DNA of 64,000 nt from Zunongwangia profunda SM-A87 (lineage in GTDB: Bacteria > Bacteroidota > Bacteroidia > Flavobacteriales > Flavobacteriaceae), in contig NC_014041.1 in the NCBI RefSeq assembly GCF_000023465.1, positions 827,001 to 891,000 on the forward strand. Reading direction: 5' to 3'. The notes beneath the pieces are model-generated. The model was given only the letters and a program-made list of their open reading frames with translations. It was not told the origin of the DNA and searched no databases. Positions 8,768 to 19,037 of the stretch are shown in pieces. The position numbers were made by a program, and so were the translations under genes. Positions within the stretch are counted from its first letter, which is position 1. Every line of letters starts with the position of its first letter.

Positions 8768-10261
8768 ATGGATCAGTATATGTTAGCTCTGGATCAGGGC
8801 ACTACGAGCTCCCGCGCAATCCTTTTCGACAAAAAGGGAAGTATTGTTTCGGTGGCCCAAAAAGAATTTACACAGCATTTTCCAAAACCGGGATGGGTAG
8901 AGCACGACCCAAGTGAAATTTGGTCTACACAGGCCGGGGTAGCCGCAGAGGCCACCACAAAGCATGGGATGAATGGAAAAAATATTGCAGGAATTGGTAT
9001 TACAAATCAACGCGAAACCGTTGTAGTTTGGGATAAAAATACTGGGGATCCTGTGTATAATGCTATTGTATGGCAGGATAAAAGAACCTCGGAGTATTGT
9101 GATGAATTAAAGGAAAATGGTAAAGCCGAGCTAATTAAGAAAAAAACGGGACTGGTAATCGATTCTTACTTTTCTGGAACCAAAGTAAAATGGATTTTGG
9201 ACAATGTGGAAGGAGCTCGTGAAAAAGCAGAAGCTGGCGACCTGATTATGGGAACTATTGATACCTGGCTAATCTGGAATTTTACAAAAGGAGAATTACA
9301 CGTTACCGATGTTACGAATGCTTGCCGTACACTGTTCTTTAATATTAATACAATGGAATGGGACGACGAACTTTTGGAAATTTTTGATGTGCCAAAAAGT
9401 ATGTTACCAGAAGTTAAAGATTCCAGCGAAGTTTACGGGCATACCAAAACCACCGTTTTTGCCTCAAAAATCCCTATTGCCGGAATAGCTGGTGATCAGA
9501 TGGCCGCTTTATTTGGTCAGATGTGTACTAAAAAAGGAATGGTTAAAAACACCTATGGCACCGGATGCTTTATGTTAATGAATATAGGGGAAGAACCGAT
9601 AGTTTCAGAAAATAACCTTTTAACTTCTGTAGCCTGGAGAATTAATGGAAAAACTGAATATTGTTTAGAGGGATCTATTTTTATCGCCGGTGCAGTTGTA
9701 CAATGGTTGCGCGATGGACTGGGGATTATTAAAAGATCATCAGATGTTGAAAATTTAGCAGCTTCTGTAGATTCTACTGAGGGGGTTTATTTTATTCCGG
9801 CATTTTCAGGATTGGGTGCTCCACATTGGAACCAAAAAGCACAAGGAACCATGTTCGGTATCACCAGGGGTACCACAGATGCTCACATCGCAAGAGCTTC
9901 TTTAGAGGCAATAGCATACCAGACCATGGATATTTTAAAAGCAATGCAGGCCGATAGTGGTATTGATATAAAACAACTTAGGGTAGATGGCGGAGCATCT
10001 GTAAATGATATGCTTATGCAATTTCAAAGTGATGTTTTGAATACAGAGACCGTACGTCCTGAAATTACAGAGACTACCGCACTGGGAGCTGCATATCTTG
10101 CTGGTCTGGCCGTAGGATATTGGGATAGTATGGAAGAAATTGAAGAAATCTGGAAAGTAGAAAAAGAATTTCAGCCCACAGAAAATCAAGATGACGTTAA
10201 AGATGGTATCAAAGGATGGTACAAGGCGGTAAAGGCTTTAGAACAATGGACAAAACTTTAA
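8768..10261 (+). CDS. glpK: Glycerol kinase
   Basis: A 497-residue FGGY-family kinase that phosphorylates glycerol with ATP to glycerol-3-phosphate. The ATP-binding start [16 protein letters not shown] is at residues 6-21, and [17 protein letters not shown] and the FGGY signature region ([17 protein letters not shown]) follow at their usual places. The length matches bacterial GlpK. It lies 93 bases after glpD, separated by a possible attenuator hairpin, and 11 bases before glpF. Confidence 0.97.
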   Translation: MDQYMLALDQGTTSSRAILFDKKGSIVSVAQKEFTQHFPKPGWVEHDPSEIWSTQAGVAAEATTKHGMNGKNIAGIGITNQRETVVVWDKNTGDPVYNAIVWQDKRTSEYCDELKENGKAELIKKKTGLVIDSYFSGTKVKWILDNVEGAREKAEAGDLIMGTIDTWLIWNFTKGELHVTDVTNACRTLFFNINTMEWDDELLEIFDVPKSMLPEVKDSSEVYGHTKTTVFASKIPIAGIAGDQMAALFGQMCTKKGMVKNTYGTGCFMLMNIGEEPIVSENNLLTSVAWRINGKTEYCLEGSIFIAGAVVQWLRDGLGIIKRSSDVENLAASVDSTEGVYFIPAFSGLGAPHWNQKAQGTMFGITRGTTDAHIARASLEAIAYQTMDILKAMQADSGIDIKQLRVDGGASVNDMLMQFQSDVLNTETVRPEITETTALGAAYLAGLAVGYWDSMEEIEEIWKVEKEFQPTENQDDVKDGIKGWYKAVKALEQWTKL

Positions 10262-10272
10262 TCTAAAAAGTA

Positions 10273-11013
10273 ATGACACCATTCATAGCAGAGATTTTAG
10301 GAACTGCACTACTCATTCTTTTAGGGGGAGGGGTAGTTGCGAATGTCAACTTGAATAAAACTATTGGTCAGGGTAGTGATTGGATTGTGATCACTACAGC
10401 ATGGGGATTAGCTGTTTTTGCAGGAGTTGTTGTAGCAGGTCCTTACAGTGGGGCACATTTAAATCCTGCAGTAACAATAGGCCTTGCCATTGGAGGCTTG
10501 TTTCCGTGGGCAGATGTACCCATATATATAGCCGGCGAATTTATTGGAGCCATGATAGGATCGTTCTTGGTCTATCAAATGTACAAGAGTCACTTTGATG
10601 CTACCGAGGACGGTGGTGCAAAACGGGCGGTTTTTTGTACCGCTCCAGCAATACCCAATACTTTCAGGAATCTTATAAGTGAGATTTTGGGAACATTCGT
10701 TTTGATTATCGCTGTGTTCTATTTTGCGGATGCATCTTTTGAAACTCAGTCAGGAGCAACAACTAAAGTAGGTCTGGGGGCTATTGGAGCAATTCCCGTT
10801 TCTTTTATTGTATGGGGCATAGGACTTTCTCTTGGAGGAACCACAGGATATGCTATAAACCCGGCTCGTGATCTTGGTCCCAGAATAGTACATGCCCTTT
10901 TACCAATAAAGGGGAAAACAGACAATGGTTGGGGGTATGCATGGATCCCCGTGGTAGGCCCAATTATAGGGGCTGCCATTGCTGCGGTATTGTTTTTAAT
11001 CTTAGGAAAGTAA
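10273..11013 (+). CDS. glpF: Glycerol facilitator (aquaglyceroporin)
   Basis: A 246-residue major intrinsic protein with six membrane helices. The two half-helix motifs are visible: NPA at residues 64-66 (HLNPAVTIG) and NPARD at residues 196-200 (AINPARDLGPR). The Asp after NPAR is typical of glycerol-conducting members rather than water-only aquaporins. The start 11 bases after glpK and the porin gene 7 bases downstream indicate co-transcription. It moves glycerol across the inner membrane for trapping by glycerol kinase. Confidence 0.96.
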   Translation: MTPFIAEILGTALLILLGGGVVANVNLNKTIGQGSDWIVITTAWGLAVFAGVVVAGPYSGAHLNPAVTIGLAIGGLFPWADVPIYIAGEFIGAMIGSFLVYQMYKSHFDATEDGGAKRAVFCTAPAIPNTFRNLISEILGTFVLIIAVFYFADASFETQSGATTKVGLGAIGAIPVSFIVWGIGLSLGGTTGYAINPARDLGPRIVHALLPIKGKTDNGWGYAWIPVVGPIIGAAIAAVLFLILGK

Positions 11014-11020
11014 AAAGTCA

Positions 11021-11806
11021 ATGAAAAATATACATTATCTAGGCCTGCTGGCTATGATGCTGGCAGGCAATATTTCTCAGGCTCAGGTAAGTGAGGAGAA
11101 TATTATTGAAGAACGTAATGAAGCTGAAGTTGAAGACGATACAAAATTATTTCATTTCAATCTACAGCTTAAAAATATGCACCTTTGGAAAGGTTTGCAT
11201 GTTACCGATGCGCCAATGACGGCAGCCGATATTAATTATACTTCAAAAAATGGTTTTTTTAAGGCTGGACTTTGGGGTGGTAGAGGATTTAACGGTGATT
11301 ATACCGAATTTGATTATTATGTGAGTTTTATGCATAAAGGTTGGTCCCTCTCTATTTGGGATATTAATAATTACAGTGATTACCCAGATGCTAAAATCTT
11401 TGACTATGATCGAAGTACTACTTCACATTTTATCGACGTTATACTTGCTTATCAATTTCAGAATGTACCCTTAAAATTATCCTGGAGTACAATTGTTCAG
11501 GGTAGGGATACTTTTATTAATGATAATGGACAATTAAGAAATGCTTATTCTAATTATGTGGAAGCCAGCTATGTGATATTTAATGAGACTAACTGGTCAT
11601 TATCTGGATTAGTGGGAGGTTCTTGGTCTTTTGCACCACAAGATGCCCATTTTTATGGAGACGAAGCAGGAGTCACCAATATAGGCGTAATCTATAACAG
11701 GCAACTTAATTTATTCGATAAATTTACGCTTCCCGTTTCTGCTACAGCGAGCTGGAATACGGTGCAGGACTATGGAGCGATTCAGGTAGCTTTTAATTTA
11801 TTTTAG
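11021..11806 (+). CDS. Outer-membrane porin-like protein of the glp operon
   Basis: A 261-residue protein with a signal peptide (hydrophobic LGLLAMMLAGNISQAQ, cleavage near residue 22). The rest is rich in alternating aromatic/polar strands (MHLWKGLHV, GLWGGRGF, LKLSWSTIV, YVEASYVIF) and ends in Phe, as expected for an outer-membrane beta-barrel. It resembles the TorF/gcw_chp group of putative porins, but I cannot verify the family. It starts 7 bases after glpF, so a role in glycerol or glycerol-phosphate passage across the outer membrane is the simplest inference. Confidence 0.75.
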   Translation: MKNIHYLGLLAMMLAGNISQAQVSEENIIEERNEAEVEDDTKLFHFNLQLKNMHLWKGLHVTDAPMTAADINYTSKNGFFKAGLWGGRGFNGDYTEFDYYVSFMHKGWSLSIWDINNYSDYPDAKIFDYDRSTTSHFIDVILAYQFQNVPLKLSWSTIVQGRDTFINDNGQLRNAYSNYVEASYVIFNETNWSLSGLVGGSWSFAPQDAHFYGDEAGVTNIGVIYNRQLNLFDKFTLPVSATASWNTVQDYGAIQVAFNLF

Positions 11807-11925
11807 GGAGAGTTATTGTTTTGAATATTAGTTTTTTAGGTTGAATTTTAAAAATGATATTTAATTTGAATTCTTTCACATTTAATCAATTTTTTTTCGG
11901 AAATTTGATTGAAGAAAAGCATAAT

Positions 11926-11952
11926 ATCCTCATAAATTTATTTTATGAGGAT
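11926..11952. terminator. Possible terminator hairpin after the glp operon
   Basis: An 11-bp perfect inverted repeat (ATCCTCATAAA / TTTATGAGGAT) with a 5-base loop is followed by a T-rich but interrupted tract. It lies between the porin gene and the glutathione peroxidase gene. Confidence 0.45.
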
Positions 11953-12019
11953 TCTTGTATTTTACTACTGAAATTAAGGAAATTTGATTTCGAAAAAGAA
12001 AAATGGGAAAGTTTTTGCT

Positions 12020-12496
12020 ATGAAAATTTATGATTTCGAAGTAAGTACTGCCAATGGAAAAACTCTTGATTTAAAAGAGTTTAAAAATCGACCGGTTTTG
12101 GTGGTGAACACCGCTACAAAATGTGGTCTTGCACCACAATTTGAAGGGCTTGAAAAGTTACATCAGCAATATAAGGACGATGGTTTGGTAGTACTTGGCT
12201 TCCCATGTAATCAATTTGCAGGGCAGGAGCCAGAATCTAACGATACCATGGCAGAAACCTGTAAGCTTAATCACGGAGTAACCTTTACATTAACCCAAAA
12301 GATTAATGTAAACGGTAAGGAAACACATCCTTTATTTAAGTATTTAAAGCAACGATTACCTGGGACACTTGGGAAAAGAATTAAGTGGAATTTTACTAAA
12401 TTCCTAATCGGTCCTAATGGAGAGCCATACAAAAGGTACGCACCAACAACTTCACCAGAGAAAATAGAAAAGGATATCCAACAACTTTTAAAATAG
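12020..12496 (+). CDS. Glutathione peroxidase family thiol peroxidase
   Basis: About 158 residues from ATG at 12020 (MKIYDFEVST); a TTG start 36 bases earlier adds a lysine-rich tail with no family match. NTATKCGLAPQFEGLE contains the peroxidatic Cys in place of selenocysteine, GFPCNQFAGQEP is the second family motif, and WNFTKFLI the third, with the catalytic Gln and Trp in place. It has no signal peptide. Bacterial Cys-type members usually use thioredoxin to reduce organic hydroperoxides. Six bases downstream is an OhrR-like regulator, which suggests peroxide-responsive expression. Confidence 0.93.
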   Translation: MKIYDFEVSTANGKTLDLKEFKNRPVLVVNTATKCGLAPQFEGLEKLHQQYKDDGLVVLGFPCNQFAGQEPESNDTMAETCKLNHGVTFTLTQKINVNGKETHPLFKYLKQRLPGTLGKRIKWNFTKFLIGPNGEPYKRYAPTTSPEKIEKDIQQLLK

Positions 12497-12502
12497 CATA
12501 AA

Positions 12503-12943
12503 ATGACAGCTAAATCTACTCTTACCTTAAACGAGCAACTTTGCTTTCCTGTTTACGGTTCAACTCGAATTATATCAAGACTTTACCAACCTGTATTGGC
12601 AAAACTTCAATTAAGTTATCCAGAATACCTTGTAATGTTGACGTTATGGGAAAATAGGGAAGTTAATATTGGGCAAATTCGCCGACAACTTTATTTGAAT
12701 AAGGAAAGTCTTATGCCTATTTTGAATTCGCTTCAGCAAAAAGATTTTATTAGTATCAAGGAGCAAACCCCAGATGCATTAGAGACTAAGATACACATTA
12801 CTAAAACAGGAAAAGCGTTAAAAACAAGGGCCAAAAGGATTCCTTTCTCATTATCGAGAGTACTTAATACTCCTGTGGAAGAACTTGGAAGTATGCAGTT
12901 ACTTATTAAAAACTTTTTAAATCGTTTCGAAAAGAAGAAGTAA
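12503..12943 (+). CDS. OhrR-like MarR-family organic-peroxide sensor
   Basis: A 146-residue winged-helix regulator. NEQLCFPVYGSTRI matches the OhrR N-terminus, with Cys14 as the reactive thiol. Tyr18, Tyr28 and Tyr39 sit where B. subtilis OhrR has Tyr19, Tyr29 and Tyr40 (each offset by one, like Cys14 versus Cys15), so the peroxide-sensing pocket looks intact. LSYPEYLVMLTLWE is the usual continuation. The recognition region (LYLNKESLMPILNSL) differs from the common LDSGTLTPLL, hinting at altered DNA specificity. It follows a glutathione peroxidase gene, not ohr, in a likely operon. Confidence 0.88.
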   Translation: MTAKSTLTLNEQLCFPVYGSTRIISRLYQPVLAKLQLSYPEYLVMLTLWENREVNIGQIRRQLYLNKESLMPILNSLQQKDFISIKEQTPDALETKIHITKTGKALKTRAKRIPFSLSRVLNTPVEELGSMQLLIKNFLNRFEKKK

Positions 12944-13042
12944 TATTCGATAATTTCGTTTAGTATCATTATTGAAATTATAAGGTTTGCGACCAAATAT
13001 TTTAGAATTTCAAGATTAATTGTAAAATGATACCTTGCGACC

Positions 13043-13495
13043 ATGAAAGTGGATAACTTAGAGCAGGGCTTTTTCGGTATTGGAATTCAGAATGGGAAAA
13101 CTCCGGAAAATTTAGGAGTACTATGGCGTTCTGCCCAAAATATGGGGGCAAGTTTTATTTTTACCATAGGCAATCGTTATGCAAAACAAGCTTGTGATAC
13201 CCATAAGGCGGTTGGTGCGATGCCGTATTTTCACTATGAAAACTTTAAAGATTTTTATGCACATTTACCTAAAGGTGCCATGTTAGTAGGAGTTGAATTG
13301 GATGAGGGAGCGGAGCCTTTAGAAACTTTCAAACACCCACGCCGTTGTGTATATCTTTTAGGAGCTGAAGATCATGGACTCTCTAAACAAGCCATTGAAA
13401 AGTCACATTTTTTGGTAAAATTCAAATCTACTTTAAGTTTAAATGTCTCTGTAGCCGGTAGCATTATCATGTACGATCGCAGCGCAAAACAATAA
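13043..13495 (+). CDS. TrmH/SpoU-type RNA methyltransferase
   Basis: A 150-residue SPOUT-class protein that would use S-adenosylmethionine to methylate a ribose in tRNA or rRNA. Motif 1 is NPENLG-like (KTPENLGVLWRSAQNMGAS), motif 2 is VYLLGAEDHGLS, and motif 3 is LSLNVSVAGSIIMYDR, where the SAM-binding trefoil knot forms. It is single-domain, without the N-terminal substrate-binding extension of TrmH or RlmB, so the target base is unknown. Its start is about 100 bases after the OhrR-like gene and it may be a separate transcript. Confidence 0.9.
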   Translation: MKVDNLEQGFFGIGIQNGKTPENLGVLWRSAQNMGASFIFTIGNRYAKQACDTHKAVGAMPYFHYENFKDFYAHLPKGAMLVGVELDEGAEPLETFKHPRRCVYLLGAEDHGLSKQAIEKSHFLVKFKSTLSLNVSVAGSIIMYDRSAKQ

Positions 13496-13656
13496 TTGAA
13501 TTCCTAATTTTTATTCCATAGAAAGATGATCATCAAAAAAACAAATTTTGGCATCAATAAGTTAATCGATTTACCTGTTGATTTTAGTTGAGGTTTTAGT
13601 AAAATTTTCTTAATAGTTTCTTTAAATTAGCGGCAGTTATATAAAAAATTTAAAAA

Positions 13657-15606
13657 ATGAAATATTTTTCAAAGGCTGTACTGGCCTTAGCTTTCACAGG
13701 AGCTTTTAGCTTTTTGTCTCAGGCTCAGGAAGTAGTAGGGAGCAATCAGCAGGATTTTGATGAATTTATGGATCGTAGCGGTAATCGATACCGGTCGGCT
13801 TCTGGAGTACCAGGACCAGATTATTGGCAAAATGAAGCCGATTACAAAATTAAAGCAACTTTAGATGATCAGGCACATACTTTAAGTGGAGAAATTACCC
13901 TGTCGTATACCAATAATAGTCCAGATGAATTACCTTTTATTTGGTTATATTTAGAACAGAACCGTTTTACAGAAAACTCTCGAGGTAATCTAACCACGCC
14001 AATTGGTGGTAACCGATATAACGGAGATGTAGATGGTGGATACGAGATTTCTAATCTAAGTGCTAAAACTGGAAGAAGTACTTCTTCTAAACATATCATT
14101 AACGATACCAGAATGCAGATTTGGTTTGAAGAACCAATTAAAGCGAATGGGGGTAGTGCAACTATTTCGATGAATTTTAAATACAAAATTCCGGTAAAAG
14201 GAATGGATCGTATGGGAAGATTAGATGTAGAAGACGGTACGATCTACGCAATGGCACAATGGTATCCCCGTCCGGCAGTCTATGATGATATCGAAGGCTG
14301 GAATGTGGAGCCATATCTTGGCGCCGGAGAATTCTATTTAGAGTATGGTGATTTTGATTATGAAATTACAGCACCGTGGAATCACATAGTGGTAGGTTCT
14401 GGAGAATTAGTAAACGAACGTCAGGTACTTTCCTCTAAAATGAGAGATCGCCTGGATAAAGCCAGAAAAAGTGATGAAACTGTGTTTATCGTTGGAGAAA
14501 ATGAAATTACAGATGCTTCTTTAAGAGCGAAACAGGAAGGTACGCTTACCTGGCGTTTTAAAATGGAAAATTCGCATGATGTTGCTTTTGCTTCTTCAAA
14601 AGCATTTATCTGGGATGCTGCAAAAATCGATTTGCCAAGTGGGAAGGATATCTTAGCACAATCTGTTTATCCTAAAGAAAGTGCGGGTACCGATGCCTGG
14701 GGTAGATCTACAGAATATAGCAAACATTCTATCGAAAATTATTCAAACAAGTGGTTTGAATTTCCCTGGCCGGTAGCAACTAACGTAGCTGCTGAAATTG
14801 GAGGAATGGAATATCCTGGTCTTAACTTTTGCAGTTGGAAAAGTAAAGGAGCCTCTCTTTGGGGAGTTACAGATCATGAATTTGGACATAACTGGTTTCC
14901 AATGATCGTTGGATCTAACGAAAGAAGGTACGCATGGATGGACGAAGGTTTCAATACTTTTATAAACTATTACAGTACGCAAGAGTTTGGGGAGTATCCC
15001 ACAAGCCTTAATAAAACAAGAAATATGACAGGTTGGTTTAAATCAGAAACCCGTGAGGGGATCGATACGTATCCAGATGTTGCAAATCTTAGAAACCTTG
15101 GGATGGTAGCCTACTATAAGCCAGCCGTTGGATTATATATGTTAAGGGAATATATTTTAGGTCACGAAAGGTTTGATAATGCTTTTAAATCATACATTAA
15201 AACATGGGCATATAAGCACCCTCAACCCAAAGATTTCTTTAATCATATGGAAAATGTAGGTGGAGAGAACTTATCCTGGTTTTTTGGGAACTGGTTTTAC
15301 GGCACGGGAAATATCGATCTGGCGATTGATGGCGTGCAGGGTAATAGAGAAGGAAGCGGATTTATTATCAATTTAGCGAATAAAGGAGAAGTGCCAATGC
15401 CGGTTAAATTGAAGATCACTTACCAGGATGGATCTACAGAAGAGTTAACACTTCCCGTAGAAATCTGGCAACGTGGTGATAGCTGGAGTCATTTAGTGGA
15501 AACTGATAAAGCTCCAAAGAGCATAGAAATCGATCCTGATAAAATTTTACCAGATGTAGATTATTCTAATGATAGCTGGCCGGCAGAGTCATTCTATCAA
15601 AACTAG
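13657..15606 (+). CDS. Secreted M1-family metallopeptidase
   Basis: A 649-residue protein with a signal peptide ([21 protein letters not shown]). The gluzincin zinc site is complete: His407, Glu408 and His411 in DHEFGHNW, and Glu430 in [10 protein letters not shown], with the usual 18-residue spacing. Strand-rich N-terminal sequence ([19 protein letters not shown]) is the M1 N-terminal domain. A GxMEN-type exopeptidase motif appears as GGMEYPG, changed at the last residue, so it could be an aminopeptidase or an endopeptidase of the same fold. It is likely periplasmic or surface-bound and digests peptides for growth. Confidence 0.9.
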   Translation: MKYFSKAVLALAFTGAFSFLSQAQEVVGSNQQDFDEFMDRSGNRYRSASGVPGPDYWQNEADYKIKATLDDQAHTLSGEITLSYTNNSPDELPFIWLYLEQNRFTENSRGNLTTPIGGNRYNGDVDGGYEISNLSAKTGRSTSSKHIINDTRMQIWFEEPIKANGGSATISMNFKYKIPVKGMDRMGRLDVEDGTIYAMAQWYPRPAVYDDIEGWNVEPYLGAGEFYLEYGDFDYEITAPWNHIVVGSGELVNERQVLSSKMRDRLDKARKSDETVFIVGENEITDASLRAKQEGTLTWRFKMENSHDVAFASSKAFIWDAAKIDLPSGKDILAQSVYPKESAGTDAWGRSTEYSKHSIENYSNKWFEFPWPVATNVAAEIGGMEYPGLNFCSWKSKGASLWGVTDHEFGHNWFPMIVGSNERRYAWMDEGFNTFINYYSTQEFGEYPTSLNKTRNMTGWFKSETREGIDTYPDVANLRNLGMVAYYKPAVGLYMLREYILGHERFDNAFKSYIKTWAYKHPQPKDFFNHMENVGGENLSWFFGNWFYGTGNIDLAIDGVQGNREGSGFIINLANKGEVPMPVKLKITYQDGSTEELTLPVEIWQRGDSWSHLVETDKAPKSIEIDPDKILPDVDYSNDSWPAESFYQN

Positions 15607-15612
15607 ATTTTC

Positions 15613-15663
15613 AGTACAAACATAAAAAATCCCGGTAATACCGGGATTTTTTATGTTTGTACT
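15613..15663. terminator. Bidirectional terminator, 24-bp perfect arms
   Basis: A perfect inverted repeat with 24-base arms and a 3-base loop (core ATCCCGGT / ACCGGGAT) is flanked by A- and T-runs on both strands. It lies between the M1 peptidase and the convergent 477-residue gene and can terminate both. Confidence 0.92.
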
Positions 15664-15711
15664 ATTACTGGCAAATTTAATGTTCAGGCTCTTTTTCAGA
15701 AAAGAAATAGA

Positions 15712-17145
15712 TTATTTTTTCCTAAACATCTGGTTTTCTTTAATGAGTTTGGTTACTGTTTCAGGAAGCATTTTTTCCCAACCGCTTTTCCCTTCGTGTA
15801 TCATTTCATGAATTTTTCTGGAATTGATATTTAAAGATTGTTCTTCAAAATCGGTAATATCGATAATGCGATCGTTTTGTTTAAAGAAATTATATAAACC
15901 ACGCGTATTATTATTAACCCTTAGGTTTTTGGTAGAAAGGATTTCTCCTGTTTCTTCGTCTTTAGCGGGGTAAAGATAAATATTTACGTTTCTGGCAAAT
16001 AAAATTCCGAAAGCTTCTAAAATTCCTCCACTTAGTTCTTTATAATATTTATCATCAAAAATATCGATTAATGTAGTAACACCCATAGTAAGCCCTATTG
16101 GTTCTGAAGTAAACTGGGCAAAATAATCTACTACTTTGTAATACTGTTGAAAGTTAGAGATCATTACCGTATGACCTAAAGCACAAAGTAAATCTGCTCT
16201 ATTTAAAAAGTCTTTTTCAGCGATTTCATCTCCCTCAGCTTTCAGGTTGAAAAGGGTCATTTCAAAAATAACTTCAGTAGCAGCTCGCTCCACTTTATGC
16301 TCGTCCATAAACATTTGCAATGATTTTTCGTACATGCTAATGTTTACATTGGTTACCGGTCTAAAACTACCGCGAAGGGTAAGGATATTCTTTTTGTATA
16401 ACACATTTGCTGGTAGCACATTGTTACCAGAGGGCGCAAACATCACCGCATTGGTCATTCCGTTTCTTACCAGTTGTAAACTCATTAAACGGTTATCTAC
16501 ATCTTTAAAAGCAGGCCCGGTAAAATTAATCGTATCGATTTCAATTTTGTCAGGACTTAAATGATCATATAAATGTTTTAGCAAAGTTTTGGGATCGTCG
16601 TGATGATAATATGCGGCATAAATAAGGTTTACCCCCATAATCCCAAGACTTATTTGCTGCTGTGCCGCTTTGTTTTCGTGAAGCTGCACATGCATTATAA
16701 TCTCGTTGTATTCTTCTTTTGGAGTAGTCTGGTAACGAATCCCAATCCATCCATGCCCTTTATATTTTTTAGCCCAATCTATAGTCGCAACCGTATTTGC
16801 AAAACTAAAGAAGAGTTTATTGGGATGTTTAAGCCGTGAAATTCGTTTTTCTATTAGCCCGGTCTCGTAGGCCATCATGGCTTTTAGCCGTGGTTCAGTT
16901 ACGTATCTTTTTGCAGGCTCGGCTCCATAAATAGCATCGCTAAAATCCTTGTCATAAGCACTCATCGTTTTAGCAATAGTTCCGGTAGGATTTGGAGCCC
17001 TAAAAAAGTTTCTCACCGTTTCCTGCCCGGCTCCAATTTCAGCAAAAGTGCCGTAGATATTCTCATTAAGGTTAATACGAAGGGCTTTATTCTGAATAGA
17101 AGTTACACTGTCAAACTCCTTATCACCCTGAACGTTAATTGGCAT
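15712..17145 (-). CDS. Conserved protein of unknown function, 477 residues
   Basis: A long, clearly coding frame without signal peptide or membrane helix, probably cytosolic. It begins MPINVQGDKEFDSVTSIQNK and contains EIGAGQETVRNFFRA, HPNKLFFSFANTVATIDWAK and ISNFQQYYKVVDYFAQFTSE. I believe close relatives are common in Bacteroidota, where databases have sometimes given them a TonB-receptor label; nothing in the sequence supports an outer-membrane barrel. No catalytic motif is recognised. The gene stands alone between a strong terminator and the divergent carboxypeptidase-like-domain protein. Confidence 0.82.
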   Translation of the reverse strand: MPINVQGDKEFDSVTSIQNKALRINLNENIYGTFAEIGAGQETVRNFFRAPNPTGTIAKTMSAYDKDFSDAIYGAEPAKRYVTEPRLKAMMAYETGLIEKRISRLKHPNKLFFSFANTVATIDWAKKYKGHGWIGIRYQTTPKEEYNEIIMHVQLHENKAAQQQISLGIMGVNLIYAAYYHHDDPKTLLKHLYDHLSPDKIEIDTINFTGPAFKDVDNRLMSLQLVRNGMTNAVMFAPSGNNVLPANVLYKKNILTLRGSFRPVTNVNISMYEKSLQMFMDEHKVERAATEVIFEMTLFNLKAEGDEIAEKDFLNRADLLCALGHTVMISNFQQYYKVVDYFAQFTSEPIGLTMGVTTLIDIFDDKYYKELSGGILEAFGILFARNVNIYLYPAKDEETGEILSTKNLRVNNNTRGLYNFFKQNDRIIDITDFEEQSLNINSRKIHEMIHEGKSGWEKMLPETVTKLIKENQMFRKK

Positions 17146-17357
17146 AGATTGTACCTTTAGTCATTCATTTGCCTTAAAAATACGATTATTCTTAATAGTG
17201 GGGACTAAAGCAATGTTAGATATTTTATAATATTTATTGATAGCTTTACGTTAAGTAATTAAACTCAATCTATAACATCTATTAAAATACTAAAATTCGT
17301 GTAACAGTTTGTAGCTAAAAACGTCTTTTAGATAGTCTTAATCTAACCATCATCAAA

Positions 17358-18869
17358 ATGCGAACATTACTTATTAAAGCACTTTTGCTAATCTCGTCCA
17401 GTATTTTTGGACAGCAACTCCAAACTTCTGCTGTACTGGTCGATGCTCAAACCAAACAAACTATTCCCTTTGCAACTATTCAATATGGTAAAAACAACGG
17501 TGTAGTGACTAACGACGAAGGTGTTTTTGTACTTCCCGAAGGAACTTTGCCAGAAACTAAAATTAAAGTATCTTCATTGGGCTATGAGGAAACCGAATTA
17601 ACTGTTTCAGAATTAAAAGACACCCTCTTTATTAAACCTTCTTCCATAGCATTATCTGAAGTTTTTCTTTCTGATAAAAACCTTACCGGCGAAGAAATAT
17701 TAGAACGCGTTCTCGCCAGGATAGACTCTAATTATAATTTTAGTTTTTCTAAGAAGCGCTTTTTTTATCGAAGTTCGTTTTTTAATAATATTAGTCGGCT
17801 GGATATGGAAGTTGAAGAAAGTACCATTCCTGAAATCGACCAGAAATTTGTAGACAACGCACTACAACAAATCCCTCGGTACGTAGACAGTTATATGGAA
17901 TATCTTGGTGACTTTTATGGAAATTATGATGAACAAAAAATTCAACTCATCAAAATCGCTAATCTTTATAATCCTACCAACGAGCAAGGCGTAGAAGAAT
18001 TGGGGGAGCGAATGGAGCAAATAATCAGGGATAATCTTGGCCAGGACACCTATGTGAAAATTAAATCTGGCATTTTGGGCGTGAAAATGGACAGCGAAGA
18101 ATTTCTGGAAGATTTGGAAGCACCTAGACCTAAGGAGAAAACAGCTGAGGAAAAAGCTCAGGATAGTATAAAGCGATACGAAAATATCGCTAACGGTCTT
18201 AAAAGCCGAATTAATTCGAATTTAAAGGGAATGTTCTGGAAAGAAGACATTACACTGGATATTTTTCAAAAATCCAGAAAATATGAATTCGATGTCGCAG
18301 GATATACACAAATAGGAAATGATATTGCTTACGTGATCAATTTTCAGCCAAAACGGCGCGCCGATTTTAAAGGAAAAATGTACGTGAGTACTGAAGATTT
18401 TGGACTTTATCGGCTGGATTACGAGAATGTAAAGCCACTAAAGAAGTTTAAGATCTTTGGGGTGAGTAACAAAGAAGATGTGTATAATGGGATTATGATT
18501 TTCGAAAAAGATCAAAAAGGAAAGTATAACCCTAAATACATCGAGAAAAGTGCCGGTAATACTTTTGGTGTAGATCGTCCTTTAACCTTACTGGTTAAAA
18601 AAGGCAGTTGGTTATGGAATAAACGGCTTAAAGAATTAGACCTGGAAATGGATATTATTGCCAGTAATGTTTCGAAGTTTCAATGGATTGTTTATGATGA
18701 AGAAGAATTAACCAAAGATGCCTTTGTTGCAGTAGAAACCAATACTAATTTTGATTATCAGAAATTTAAAAAATATAATCCTGATTTTTGGGATGGCTAC
18801 AATATCATGGAGCCCAACCAGGCCATTAAATCTTTTAGTTCTTTAGATGATTCAGAAGAAACCGAATAG
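17358..18869 (+). CDS. Exported carboxypeptidase-like-domain protein
   Basis: A 503-residue protein with a signal peptide (LLIKALLLISSSIFGQQ). Residues about 25-90 are a carboxypeptidase-D-like regulatory beta-sandwich (QTKQTIPFATIQYGKNNGV, VTNDEGVFVLPEG), a module common at the N-terminus of Bacteroidota envelope proteins. The remainder is a soluble or barrel-associated domain with no plug or recognised enzyme motif (YEFDVAGYTQIGNDIAYVI). It resembles the DUF5686-type group in layout, but I cannot confirm that. It is probably periplasmic or outer-membrane associated. Confidence 0.75.
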   Translation: MRTLLIKALLLISSSIFGQQLQTSAVLVDAQTKQTIPFATIQYGKNNGVVTNDEGVFVLPEGTLPETKIKVSSLGYEETELTVSELKDTLFIKPSSIALSEVFLSDKNLTGEEILERVLARIDSNYNFSFSKKRFFYRSSFFNNISRLDMEVEESTIPEIDQKFVDNALQQIPRYVDSYMEYLGDFYGNYDEQKIQLIKIANLYNPTNEQGVEELGERMEQIIRDNLGQDTYVKIKSGILGVKMDSEEFLEDLEAPRPKEKTAEEKAQDSIKRYENIANGLKSRINSNLKGMFWKEDITLDIFQKSRKYEFDVAGYTQIGNDIAYVINFQPKRRADFKGKMYVSTEDFGLYRLDYENVKPLKKFKIFGVSNKEDVYNGIMIFEKDQKGKYNPKYIEKSAGNTFGVDRPLTLLVKKGSWLWNKRLKELDLEMDIIASNVSKFQWIVYDEEELTKDAFVAVETNTNFDYQKFKKYNPDFWDGYNIMEPNQAIKSFSSLDDSEETE

Positions 18870-18975
18870 GAATTTTCCTCAATAATCTAGATTAAATATT
18901 TTGAAGCTGCCGCTAAATGAATAATATTTTATAAGAACGTAATGGAGCTGCCATGAGGTTTTTTTCTATAAATAA

Positions 18976-19015
18976 AAGGCTTAAAACCATCGAAAATCGA
19001 TAAGTTTTAAGCCTT
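18976..19015. terminator. Bidirectional terminator hairpin
   Basis: AAGGCTTAAAAC (18976-18987) pairs perfectly with GTTTTAAGCCTT (19004-19015). It lies between the convergent carboxypeptidase-like-domain gene and the SulP gene. Confidence 0.75.
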
Positions 19016-19037
19016 CTTATTTATTGTAACGAGTAGA

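Noticed and set aside
15712..17145. TonB-dependent receptor label
   Set aside because: There is no signal peptide, plug motif or barrel pattern.
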